From Bordetella parapertussis (GTDB lineage Bacteria > Pseudomonadota > Gammaproteobacteria > Burkholderiales > Burkholderiaceae_B): a stretch of 7,365 nucleotides of DNA. Below the pieces are notes generated by a model. The model saw nothing but the letters and a program-made list of their open reading frames with translations, was not told the origin of the DNA and did no database searches. The position numbers were made by a program, and so were the translations under genes. The stretch covers positions 1-7,365 of the forward strand of contig CAMAYM010000121.1 in the NCBI GenBank assembly GCA_945862495.1. Direction: 5' to 3'. How positions within the stretch are numbered: position 1 is the first letter of the stretch; each line of letters opens with the position of its first letter. Of the stretch, positions 1 to 6,658 are shown in pieces.

Positions 1-94
1 CCCGAGTCCCGAGTCCCGAGTCCCGAGTCCCGAGTCCCGAGTCCCGAGTCCCGAGTCCCGAGTCCCGAGTCCCGAGTCCCGAGTCCCGAGTCCC
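1..94. repeat. Heptanucleotide tandem repeat (CCCGAGT)n
   Basis: Thirteen perfect head-to-tail copies of CCCGAGT (GGGACTC-type on the other strand) fill positions 1-91, followed by a partial CCC; the array starts at the window edge, so its true length is unknown. No copy carries a substitution, which suggests recent slippage or homogenisation. Seven is not a multiple of three, so each copy shifts frame; all six frames through the array are free of stops, giving the seven-residue cycles PESRVPS on plus and TRDSGLG on minus. It lies 19 bp beyond the stop of the PglD-type gene and appears to be intergenic here. Whether it is a spacer, part of a phase-variable gene to the left, or a dispersed genomic repeat cannot be decided from this window. 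Confidence 0.97.
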
Positions 95-113
95 CAAATC
101 TGAATTTGATTCG

Positions 114-716
114 TTAGTCATTCTTGTATTTGTTGGTCTTGTCATCTACTGCTTCACCCGGGGCCAGCGTTACCCCGGCCGCCACCTTCACCCCATAACC
201 CAGCGCTGCCCCGGCCTGCATCCAGGCCCCGCGCCCCAGCACCGTGCCACCGGCCATGCTGGCGTTCACGCCCAGGTGGCCAAAGTCTTCGACGGTGGCG
301 TGGTGGTCCACCACGGCGCCGCAGTTCACGATTGATCCCACGCCCAGGCGGGCTTCGGTGCCCACAATGGCACCGGCCATCGCGGCAGAGCCTTTGCCCA
401 ACACCGCACTGGGTGACACGATGGCTCGGGGGTGGACCACCGTTGCCCACTCAAAACCCGCTTCAGCCAACTGGTGCATCAGCTTCTCGCGCACGGTGTT
501 GTTGCCTATGGCCACGATGGTTTGGTCAGCAGTGGCCCGGTGGTCGGCCATGCTGGCCACGGGCCCCAGCACGGGCACACCCAGCACCGTTTCACCGGCA
601 GGCAGCGAATCGTCCAGGAAACCCGCCACCTCGAACTGGCCAGACAGTTCAGCCGCCTCCGCCACCGAACGGCCATGGCCGCCTGCGCCCACCACCAGCA
701 ATCGGGTCTTGTTCAT
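114..716 (-). CDS. PglD/NeuD-type sugar O/N-acetyltransferase
   Basis: Acetyl-CoA-dependent acyltransferase of the sialic acid O-acetyltransferase NeuD / PglD family, acting in the cytoplasm on a nucleotide-linked (amino)sugar. From the ATG chosen the protein is 200 aa, usual for the family. Residues 5-85 form the N-terminal nucleotide-sugar-binding Rossmann-like domain (LLVVGAGGHG at 6-15, IGNN at 70-73). From about residue 95 to the end it is a left-handed beta-helix of hexapeptide repeats. The VDHHA stretch (136-140) carries H138, placed like the catalytic-base histidine of PglD. A TTG codon 12 bp upstream (position 728) is in frame and would add MATQ; the ATG at 716 was preferred because it places the Rossmann strand at the usual distance, although neither start has a clear Shine-Dalgarno. 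It begins 33 bp after rfbB and is last in the run. The exact sugar is unknown: a UDP-4-amino sugar of the bacillosamine type is likely given the PglC-type gene at 3335-3901, but the partner aminotransferase is not in the window. Confidence 0.88.
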   Translation of the reverse strand: MNKTRLLVVGAGGHGRSVAEAAELSGQFEVAGFLDDSLPAGETVLGVPVLGPVASMADHRATADQTIVAIGNNTVREKLMHQLAEAGFEWATVVHPRAIVSPSAVLGKGSAAMAGAIVGTEARLGVGSIVNCGAVVDHHATVEDFGHLGVNASMAGGTVLGRGAWMQAGAALGYGVKVAAGVTLAPGEAVDDKTNKYKND

Positions 717-749
717 CTGTGTGGCCAATGATTATTCAAAGGGATGCGT

Positions 750-1820
750 TCACGCCTCGCGGTCAGCGTAGTTCTGGTCCAGCCACTTGCGGTATTCGCC
801 CGATTGCACGTTGGCCACCCATTCAGGGTTGGCCAGGTACCACTGCACGGTTTTGCGGATGCCGGTCTCGAAGGTTTCGGCGGGTTTCCAGCCCAGTTCC
901 TGGTGGATTTTGGTGGCGTCAATCGCGTAGCGGCGGTCATGGCCGGGTCGGTCGGTCACGTAAGTGATTTGTTGGGCGTAAGGCTGACCATCGGCACGCG
1001 GGCGCAACTCGTCGAGCAACTGGCAGACGGTGTGCACGATCTCGATGTTGGGCTTTTCGTTCCAGCCACCGACGTTGTAGGTTTCGCCCAGGCGCCCGGC
1101 TTCCAGCACCCGGCGGATGGCGCTGCAGTGGTCTTTGACGTAGAGCCAGTCGCGGATCTGCATGCCGTCGCCATATACGGGCAAGGGCTTGCCAGCCAGG
1201 GCGTTGACGATCATGAGCGGGATGAGCTTTTCCGGGAAGTGGTAGGGCCCGTAGTTGTTGCTGCAGTTGGTGGTCACCACCGGCAGACCGTAGGTGTGGT
1301 GCCAAGCGCGCACCAGGTGGTCGCTGGCGGCTTTACTGGCCGAATACGGGCTGTTGGGCTCGTAGCGGTTCGTCTCGGCAAAGGCTGGGTCGTTTTTGGC
1401 CAAGCTGCCGTACACCTCGTCGGTGCTCACATGCAAAAAGCGGAAAGTGGTTTTCACCCCCTCGGACAAACCATTCCAATACCCGCGCACCGCTTCCAGC
1501 AAGTGGTAGGTGCCCACAATGTTGGTCTGGATGAATTCGCCAGGGCCTTGGATGGAACGGTCCACATGGCTTTCGGCCGCAAAGTTGACAACGGCACGGG
1601 GTTGGTGCTCGGCCAGCAGGCGTTCCACCAAAGCGGTGTCGCCAATGTCGCCCTGCACAAACACATGGCGCGGTTTGCCTTGCAGGCTGGCGAGCGTTTG
1701 CAGATTGCCGGCGTAAGTCAATTTGTCCAGGTTGACCACTGTCTCGTCGGTACCGGCCACCCAGTCCAGCACAAAATTGCCGCCAATGAAGCCGGCACCG
1801 CCGGTCACCAAAATCGTCAT
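750..1820 (-). CDS. rfbB: dTDP-glucose 4,6-dehydratase RfbB/RmlB
   Basis: Converts dTDP-D-glucose to dTDP-4-keto-6-deoxy-D-glucose, the second step of dTDP-L-rhamnose synthesis, using bound NAD+ in the cytoplasm. The 356-aa length is normal. It is an extended short-chain dehydrogenase: the NAD-binding TGGAGFIGGNF motif is at residues 6-16, the LDKLTYAGNL nucleotide-binding segment at 31-40, the diagnostic active-site triplet T133-D134-E135 (STDEVYG), and the catalytic Y159-x3-K163 in SPYSASKAASDH. NNYGPYHFPEKLIP and RDWLYVKDH further along are also typical of RmlB. The ATG start has a good GGGAG ribosome site. It follows rfbC after 37 bp and probably belongs to the same transcript. Nothing in it looks damaged. 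Confidence 0.98.
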   Translation of the reverse strand: MTILVTGGAGFIGGNFVLDWVAGTDETVVNLDKLTYAGNLQTLASLQGKPRHVFVQGDIGDTALVERLLAEHQPRAVVNFAAESHVDRSIQGPGEFIQTNIVGTYHLLEAVRGYWNGLSEGVKTTFRFLHVSTDEVYGSLAKNDPAFAETNRYEPNSPYSASKAASDHLVRAWHHTYGLPVVTTNCSNNYGPYHFPEKLIPLMIVNALAGKPLPVYGDGMQIRDWLYVKDHCSAIRRVLEAGRLGETYNVGGWNEKPNIEIVHTVCQLLDELRPRADGQPYAQQITYVTDRPGHDRRYAIDATKIHQELGWKPAETFETGIRKTVQWYLANPEWVANVQSGEYRKWLDQNYADREA

Positions 1821-1827
1821 CGTTTTA

Positions 1828-1834
1828 CTCCCTC
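1828..1834 (-). promoter_or_regulatory. Ribosome binding site of rfbB
   Basis: On the minus strand GAGGGAG lies 7 nt before the rfbB ATG. It is the strongest Shine-Dalgarno match in the window and fixes the start. The other genes here mostly have weak sites and seem to rely on coupling with the gene before them. Confidence 0.75.
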
Positions 1835-1857
1835 AGCGTCAGGCGTATTGCCTGCCC

Positions 1858-2409
1858 TCAATCAAACAAGTCGGCTTCGTTCAGCGTTTTGGCCGCTGCG
1901 TCTTTGGCGGCCAGCTTGGGTTCACCCACAGGCGGCCAGACAATGCCCACGCTGGCATCGCACCACAGCAGGCTGCGTTCGTGTTCGGGGTACCAGTAGT
2001 CGGTGGTTTTGTAGAGGAATTCGGCCGACTCGCTGGTCACCACAAACCCATGGGCAAAGCCAGGGGGAACCCAGAGCTGCTTCTTGTTGTCGGCCGACAA
2101 CTCCACCCCCACCCAGCGCCCAAAAGTGGGCGAAGCCCGGCGCAGGTCCACGGCAACGTCAAACACCGCGCCCTGGGTTACCCGAACCAGCTTGCCCTGC
2201 GGGTGTTGAATCTGGTAGTGCAAGCCGCGCAACACCCCAAAGCTCGATTTGCTGTGGTTGTCTTGCACAAAGTGCACGTCCAAACCCGTGACCTGGGCAA
2301 AGTCGCGCTGGTTGAAGCTTTCAAAGAAAAAGCCCCGGTCGTCGCCAAACACTTTGGGCTCCAGAACCAGTACCTCTGGAATGGCGGTGGGGGTCACGGT
2401 GTAGGGCAT
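1858..2409 (-). CDS. rfbC: dTDP-4-dehydrorhamnose 3,5-epimerase RfbC/RmlC
   Basis: Epimerises C3 and C5 of dTDP-4-keto-6-deoxy-D-glucose to give dTDP-4-keto-L-rhamnose; a cytoplasmic cupin-fold enzyme that works as a dimer in known members. At 183 aa it is the usual length. Visible signatures are RGFFFESFN (25-33), VLRGLHYQ (59-66) with the general base H64, VFDVAVDLR (82-90), VPPGFAHGF (114-122), the tyrosine-containing YKTTDYWYPEHE stretch (133-144) and D170 in AAKDAA, which pairs with H64 in known RmlC structures. All expected catalytic positions are present, so this looks like a true double epimerase and not a 3-only or isomerase relative. It starts 4 bp after the rfbA stop, implying coupled translation. 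Confidence 0.97.
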   Translation of the reverse strand: MPYTVTPTAIPEVLVLEPKVFGDDRGFFFESFNQRDFAQVTGLDVHFVQDNHSKSSFGVLRGLHYQIQHPQGKLVRVTQGAVFDVAVDLRRASPTFGRWVGVELSADNKKQLWVPPGFAHGFVVTSESAEFLYKTTDYWYPEHERSLLWCDASVGIVWPPVGEPKLAAKDAAAKTLNEADLFD

Positions 2410-2413
2410 GGCG

Positions 2414-3298
2414 TTACTTCAACAAGCTCAACAGGTACTGGCCGTAGCCGTTTTTCTTCAACGGGTCGGCCAGCCCGGCCAGTTGCTCTGCGCCAATCCA
2501 GCCCTGGCGGAAAGCAATCTCTTCCGGGCAGGCCACTTGCAGGCCCTGGCGCTTTTGCAGGGTGGCAATAAAGCTGGCGGCTTCCAGCAGGCTGTCGTGA
2601 GTGCCGGTGTCTAGCCAGGCGTAGCCACGGCCCATGGTCTCTACATTCAGTTGCCCCTGCTCCAGGTAGCGCTTGTTCACATCGGTGATTTCCAACTCGC
2701 CCCGGGCAGAGGGTTTGATGTCTGCCGCAATGTCGCAAACCTGTTCGTCGTAAAAATACAGGCCGGTGACGGCGTAGTTGCTCTTGGGCTGTGGGGGCTT
2801 TTCTTCGATGGACACGGCCCGCAGGGCGGCATCAAACTCCACCACACCGTAGCGTTCGGGGTCGGTCACATGGTAGGCAAACACGCTGGCGCCCACTGAC
2901 CGTTCATGGGCATTGCCCAGCAGTTTGACCAGGTCGTGGCCGTAAAAAATGTTGTCGCCCAACACCAGGGCGCTGGGTTGCTGGGCCACAAAGTCTTTGC
3001 CGATGATGAAAGCCTGCGCCAGCCCATCCGGGCTGGGCTGCACCGCGTACTGGATGTTCATGCCCCAGCGGGCACCGTCGCCCAGCAGGTCTGCGAAACG
3101 GGGCGTGTCTTGCGGGGTGCTGATCAACAGCACATCGCGAATACCAGCCAGCATCAGCGTGCTCAGCGGGTAATACACCATGGGTTTGTCGTACACCGGC
3201 ATCAGCTGTTTGCTCACGGCTTGTGTGACGGGGTACAAACGGGTGCCAGAACCACCCGCAAGGATGATGCCCCGGCGATTCGGATTGGGTTTTGTCAT
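2414..3298 (-). CDS. rfbA: Glucose-1-phosphate thymidylyltransferase RfbA/RmlA
   Basis: Joins dTTP and glucose-1-phosphate to make dTDP-glucose and pyrophosphate, the first step of dTDP-L-rhamnose synthesis. The 294-aa length matches the family. It is a nucleotidyltransferase of GT-A-like fold: the signature GGSGTRLYP is at residues 15-23, KQLMPVYDKPM at 30-40, the sugar-binding region QPSPDGLAQAF at 87-97, and the metal-binding aspartate D115 in LVLGDNIFYGH. GELEITDVN follows in the C-terminal half. RmlA is normally feedback-inhibited by dTDP-L-rhamnose; nothing in the sequence speaks against this. It follows the sugar transferase gene after 36 bp, with no strong Shine-Dalgarno visible. With rfbC and rfbB it forms a compact rfbA-rfbC-rfbB block that lacks rfbD. 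Confidence 0.98.
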   Translation of the reverse strand: MTKPNPNRRGIILAGGSGTRLYPVTQAVSKQLMPVYDKPMVYYPLSTLMLAGIRDVLLISTPQDTPRFADLLGDGARWGMNIQYAVQPSPDGLAQAFIIGKDFVAQQPSALVLGDNIFYGHDLVKLLGNAHERSVGASVFAYHVTDPERYGVVEFDAALRAVSIEEKPPQPKSNYAVTGLYFYDEQVCDIAADIKPSARGELEITDVNKRYLEQGQLNVETMGRGYAWLDTGTHDSLLEAASFIATLQKRQGLQVACPEEIAFRQGWIGAEQLAGLADPLKKNGYGQYLLSLLK

Positions 3299-3334
3299 TG
3301 AAATTGGAAGGTTGTGAGAATCGTTGAGCAGCGT

Positions 3335-3901
3335 TCAGTGCGACACCCCATCGCGCTGCACCACCTTCAAAAAGGTGAGCCATAAGATCTTGATGTCGAA
3401 CCAAAAGCTCTGGCGCTTCAGGTATTCGGCGTCCAAGGCCACTTTCTGGGGAATGGGCAGTTCGTCACGCCCGTTCACCTGTGCCCAGCCAGTGAGGCCA
3501 GGTACCAGGGTGTGCACGTTTTTCTGGGTGCGCAGTTCAATCAGGTCGTGCTGGTTGAACAAGGCTGGCCGGGGGCCGACAAAGCTCATGTCGCCAATGA
3601 GAATGCTCCACAGTTGAGGCAGTTCGTCCAGACTGCTTTTACGTAAAAAAGACCCAATGGGTGTAAGGTGCGCCCTCGGGTCAGACAGCAAATGCGTAGC
3701 AACCGCATGTGTGCCAACCCGCATGCTGCGGAACTTGGGCATTTTGAAAATCCTATTGTTACGACCCACGCGATTAGACCAATACAAGGCTGGCCCAGAT
3801 GAAGTCAGTTTGACAGCTATAAAGGTAATAGCCAAGGGTACTGCCAACACAAATAGTGCTATTGCTGCCAAGCACCCGTCAGTAATACGTTTAACTTTCA
3901 A
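3335..3901 (-). CDS. Initiating sugar-phosphate transferase, PglC/WbaP-core type
   Basis: Monotopic phosphoglycosyl transferase (bacterial sugar transferase family) that moves a sugar-1-phosphate from a UDP-sugar to undecaprenyl phosphate at the inner face of the cytoplasmic membrane, starting repeat-unit assembly. It has only the 188-aa catalytic core, like PglC, without the extra membrane helices of WbaP or WcaJ. Residues 10-32 form one hydrophobic re-entrant segment broken by P22. KFRSM (56-60), the catalytic pair D92-E93 in SLDELPQLWS, GDMSFVGPRP (103-112) and PGLTGWAQVNGR follow in the normal order. The start is a TTG: an in-frame TAA lies only four codons upstream, no ATG or GTG is available at a suitable place, and an AAGG site sits 7 nt before the TTG. 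Substrate is uncertain; PglC-like size plus a PglD-type acetyltransferase in the cluster favours a UDP-diNAc-bacillosamine or similar acetamido sugar. GC falls from about 60% to about 43% inside this gene. Confidence 0.93.
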   Translation of the reverse strand: MKVKRITDGCLAAIALFVLAVPLAITFIAVKLTSSGPALYWSNRVGRNNRIFKMPKFRSMRVGTHAVATHLLSDPRAHLTPIGSFLRKSSLDELPQLWSILIGDMSFVGPRPALFNQHDLIELRTQKNVHTLVPGLTGWAQVNGRDELPIPQKVALDAEYLKRQSFWFDIKILWLTFLKVVQRDGVSH

Positions 3902-3908
3902 GAAGAAG

Positions 3909-3912
3909 CCTT
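3909..3912 (-). promoter_or_regulatory. Ribosome binding site deciding the TTG start
   Basis: AAGG on the minus strand, 7 nt before the TTG codon at 3901-3899. It overlaps the in-frame TAA that rules out any longer start, so together they fix TTG as the initiation codon of the PglC-type gene. Confidence 0.55.
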
Positions 3913-3933
3913 ATTCAATCTGATTTTTGAGTC

Positions 3934-4956
3934 TTATGCTGCACTACGAACTTTGCTGGACTGAATATCTATCAACTCTTTCACCCAAGCTTTGCAGGAA
4001 TAGCGGTCACGCAGTTCCTGGGGTATGGGCTTCACTGCTTGACTAAGGAATGCTTGATCAATACGAGGAACGTTGCGGTCGATAATCTGGGCTCGGCTGG
4101 CATCAAAAAGATCGCTTTCAAGAAGGCGTTGATTAGTCGTAAGTAACTTGTTGCCAGCCAGCAGCGTTTCGATCGTCCGCATTGTTAGTCCCCGCTGGCG
4201 AGGATGCTCAACATCCAGAACTGTCCTTGATTGAGCCGTTATTCGGGCCACATCGGCCGCAGCCATGGGCATTGTCGAAAGTGTGCCTTTAGGTGCAGAC
4301 CAGAGTGTCCAGTCAATTAACTTGCGAAGTTTCAGCACCATGGGACTTTGAAAGTAGGCAAACACGAAACTGCGTGCGGCACCGCCCGTTACTTTCCGCA
4401 ATCGGCTGATCACGCGGTGGCGGTCAGAATGAATCGTTCCAATGAAGCACCAGTCAAAAACCTTTGATTCGTAACCTGCTGCTGACATGGCAACGTTTCG
4501 GGCAAACAATGGACGGTATTTCCATCCGTTTTCGCGCGCGTCAACTGGATCGAATGATGAGACGGCATCAGCTAGAGGAACGAGCTTGTCAATTCCATTT
4601 ACGTTCTCTTTACCATCCCAAAGGTGAAGCCCCAAGGTTGCACTTGGGTGTCGCGCACGCAGATGGCGAACTACTCGCGCAGTCATGCCTTCGGCTTTAA
4701 TGAGCAGTATGTGATCCACTGAGTCCACGGGCATCTCGTCGATTTCATCGATGAAATGCTTCTCGGTGACGAAGCGTGTAAGCCTGGGCAGAAGCCGCAA
4801 TGCGAGCTTGTAGATCGTCGAAGTGCTTGCCTTGTCGTTCCACCATATCGGATTAAAACCTATCTCGCGCAAAGCGTCACAAATTGTGACGTGATAGGAG
4901 AACGTCAGCGGCGACACCAACAGAACACGTGGCGTTGACTTTACGGCTTCGCTCAT
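3934..4956 (-). CDS. Glycosyltransferase-like polysaccharide biosynthesis protein
   Basis: A 340-aa cytoplasmic or membrane-associated protein resembling the loosely defined group annotated as LPS/capsule biosynthesis proteins or CgeB-like glycosyltransferases with a GT-B-like layout. The N-terminal part opens with a Rossmann-type strand (RVLLVSPLTFSYHV, 10-23). The middle holds HLWDGKENVNG (111-121), SSFDPVDA (133-140), YRPLFAR (147-153) and FDWCFIGTIHSDRHR (167-181), all characteristic of this group. The C-terminal domain has VLDVEHPRQRGLTMRT (246-261) followed by IETLLAGNKLLTTN (262-275), where nucleotide-sugar donor contacts are expected. No signal peptide or clear membrane helix is seen. 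The ATG shares ATGA with the stop of the preceding acetyltransferase gene, so translation is coupled. It probably adds one sugar of the repeat unit; donor, acceptor and linkage cannot be told from sequence. The assignment to the group is by remembered motif pattern, not a search. Confidence 0.72.
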   Translation of the reverse strand: MSEAVKSTPRVLLVSPLTFSYHVTICDALREIGFNPIWWNDKASTSTIYKLALRLLPRLTRFVTEKHFIDEIDEMPVDSVDHILLIKAEGMTARVVRHLRARHPSATLGLHLWDGKENVNGIDKLVPLADAVSSFDPVDARENGWKYRPLFARNVAMSAAGYESKVFDWCFIGTIHSDRHRVISRLRKVTGGAARSFVFAYFQSPMVLKLRKLIDWTLWSAPKGTLSTMPMAAADVARITAQSRTVLDVEHPRQRGLTMRTIETLLAGNKLLTTNQRLLESDLFDASRAQIIDRNVPRIDQAFLSQAVKPIPQELRDRYSCKAWVKELIDIQSSKVRSAA

Positions 4957-5504
4957 TCGCTTACTATCGATTTGGCAGTCTTGGGTTGAACTCGCGCGGG
5001 GACACCTACTGCAATGTGTTGAGCGGGCACATCACATAGCACGACGGCATTGGCGCCGACTGTGCTGCCCTTGCCCACACGCACGCCACCCAGAACCTTG
5101 GCACCAGCCGCAAGCACCACGTCGTCCTCGACCGTTGGGCGCAGGTGCGGGTCAAATCGGAAATCAGCTTCCAGGGCGCCGAGCGTGACTTGCTGATAGA
5201 TCGTGACATTACTGCCGATAGATGCCGCACCCAACACGATACCGTGGGTATGCGTCACGATCAGGCCAGGTCCGATATCTAGGGTCGCGGGAACTTCCAT
5301 ACCGAAGATAATTACGTTAAGCAGGCTGAATAGCTTCGAAATACGATGCCAGCCGCTGGCATGCAATACCTGCGCACAGCGCAGCAATACAACAGGAGCG
5401 AAACGCGGGTGCAACGCATCGCTAAGTTTGCGCGTTCTGGGGTGAGGGCTACTGAGCGTGCTAAGACGGGTCCAGTCAGCATCTAAATACTCACTCAGAC
5501 GCAT
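4953..5504 (-). CDS. Serine acetyltransferase-like hexapeptide acyltransferase
   Basis: A 183-aa acetyl-CoA-dependent acyltransferase related to CysE but without the long N-terminal helical domain of true serine acetyltransferases (about 270 aa in E. coli), so it more likely acetylates a sugar of the polymer, as WcaB-type proteins do in colanic acid loci. Residues 1-70 are a short helical region; the left-handed beta-helix begins near 73. VTHTHGIVLG (83-92) carries H85 at the position of the CysE catalytic histidine (DHATG), and FDPHLRP (117-123) carries H120 matching the second active-site histidine of the DRHP motif. VLAAGAKVLGG and VGVPARV close the fold. It starts 3 bp past the stop of the epimerase gene (2 bp between them) and its stop overlaps the next ATG by 4 bp. 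A role in cysteine synthesis cannot be fully excluded, but the context is against it. Confidence 0.85.
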   Translation of the reverse strand: MRLSEYLDADWTRLSTLSSPHPRTRKLSDALHPRFAPVVLLRCAQVLHASGWHRISKLFSLLNVIIFGMEVPATLDIGPGLIVTHTHGIVLGAASIGSNVTIYQQVTLGALEADFRFDPHLRPTVEDDVVLAAGAKVLGGVRVGKGSTVGANAVVLCDVPAQHIAVGVPARVQPKTAKSIVSE

Positions 5505-5506
5505 GT

Positions 5507-6658
5507 TCAGCCCATCAGCTTGCGTGATTTGAGTTCCGCGTTGGCGCGCCCTAACAGGTCCTCAGGGAGCGGCTGGGTAAGCACCCAGTCGCAAAAGCGG
5601 CGCAAGCCGTGTTCGAGAGAGATCTGGGGTTCGTACCCAAGTATTTCACGCAGCCGCGTCACATCCGCCACGTTGTGACGGATATCGCCGACGCGGTATT
5701 CGCCCGTTACGCGTATATTCGCTGTATGACCCAGCGCCTCGCTCAGCAGCGAGGCAACCTTGAGCACCGATGTTGGCACACCACTGCCAACGTTAATGAC
5801 CGTATTGGCGCACTGCGCCGTCGTCAACGCCAGGAACATGGCCTGGACCACGTCCGAGACATGGACAAAATCGCGTGATTCAAGGCCATCCTCGAAAGCG
5901 GTCAATTCCAGTCCGCGGCGGACGCGAGTCGAAAAGATCGACAGGATGCCGGTGTAGGGGTTATTTAACGACTGCCCTTCGCCGTAGACGTTCTGCAAGC
6001 GCAGGATGGCGTGCCCCATGCCGAGCGATTCACAACCGACACGGACAAGATCCTCCTGCGCATACTTGGTGGCGGCGTAAATTGAGGCCGGGCGGATGGC
6101 ATCGTCCTCGCGCGTGAGCAGAAGTTGCAAAGGCTGACCGCACGTTGCACAAATCGGCTCCCATTCATGGCGGGACAATTGCGTAGGCAGGCGTGCAGCC
6201 GGAAATTGGCGACGTGAGCTACTGGCATCGCAGCAACCGGCCTTGCATTCATAGGCACCTTCGCCGTAGACGGATCGGCTGGAGGCGAGGACCACCCGCT
6301 GCACGGTGCGTTCAACTGAGTTCGCCAATACGTCGAAAATCACAGCCGTACCATGGGTGTTGACCTCGTTGTACCGTGCGACCTGGTACATCGACTGCCC
6401 CGTACCAGTCTCTGCAGCGAGATGTACGAGTAGCTCGACGCCAGCCAGCGCACGTTCGACATCATCTCGCACGGTCACCGAGCCACGTATAAAATCCACG
6501 CCCGGTTCATTCAACCAGTCCAGCTTGCTAGGTACATTGCCGTGGATCTGCGGCGACAGCGAATCCAATATACGTACCTTGAAGCCTTTGGTAAGTAGCA
6601 ACTTGCTGAGGTGGGAGCCGATGAAGCCGGCGCCACCAGTAATTAGAACATTACTCAT
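5507..6658 (-). CDS. NAD-dependent epimerase, dTDP-L-rhamnose 4-epimerase type
   Basis: A 383-aa extended short-chain dehydrogenase that most likely inverts C4 of a nucleotide sugar. The NAD-binding TGGAGFIG is at 7-14, HLAAETGTGQSM at 79-90, the active-site serine region LASSRSVYGEG at 124-134, and the catalytic Y194-x3-K198 in IYAATKYAQE; RLQNVYGEGQ and RDFVHVSDVV follow. Between the serine motif and the YxxxK motif is an insert of about 50 residues (135-184) with C138, C142, C143, C170 and C173, the last pair in WEPICATCGQPL. Such a cysteine-bearing insert with a WEPxCxxCG end is what I recall for dTDP-L-rhamnose 4-epimerases (WbiB-type), which make dTDP-6-deoxy-L-talose. That activity fits the rfb genes downstream. 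The ATG has no clear Shine-Dalgarno. Other C4 epimerases or 4,6-dehydratases of the same superfamily remain possible; the epimerase class is firm, the substrate moderately so. Confidence 0.82.
   Translation of the reverse strand: MSNVLITGGAGFIGSHLSKLLLTKGFKVRILDSLSPQIHGNVPSKLDWLNEPGVDFIRGSVTVRDDVERALAGVELLVHLAAETGTGQSMYQVARYNEVNTHGTAVIFDVLANSVERTVQRVVLASSRSVYGEGAYECKAGCCDASSSRRQFPAARLPTQLSRHEWEPICATCGQPLQLLLTREDDAIRPASIYAATKYAQEDLVRVGCESLGMGHAILRLQNVYGEGQSLNNPYTGILSIFSTRVRRGLELTAFEDGLESRDFVHVSDVVQAMFLALTTAQCANTVINVGSGVPTSVLKVASLLSEALGHTANIRVTGEYRVGDIRHNVADVTRLREILGYEPQISLEHGLRRFCDWVLTQPLPEDLLGRANAELKSRKLMG

Noticed and set aside
1..94. The tandem array as a CRISPR
   Set aside because: The units are 7 bp and contiguous with no spacers, so it is a simple tandem repeat.
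95..108. Small hairpin CAAAT-TCAG-ATTTG downstream of the PglD-type gene as a terminator
   Set aside because: Only a 5-bp AT-rich stem with no U-tract after it; followed directly by the heptamer array.
332..967. A 211-codon plus-strand frame rich in proline and arginine
   Set aside because: It crosses the junction between two real minus-strand genes and has the composition of an antisense GC-rich shadow.
744..2291. A 515-codon open frame on the plus strand opposite rfbB and rfbC
   Set aside because: It lies antisense to two certain genes with all catalytic motifs intact; long antisense frames are common in GC-rich genes. Its translation shows no recognisable domain.
1723..2571. A 282-codon plus-strand frame opposite rfbC and the end of rfbA
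   Set aside because: Antisense shadow of conserved genes; low-complexity composition and no family features.
4953..5504. Housekeeping cysE serine acetyltransferase
   Set aside because: The N-terminal helical domain of CysE is missing and the gene is translationally coupled to polysaccharide genes on both sides.
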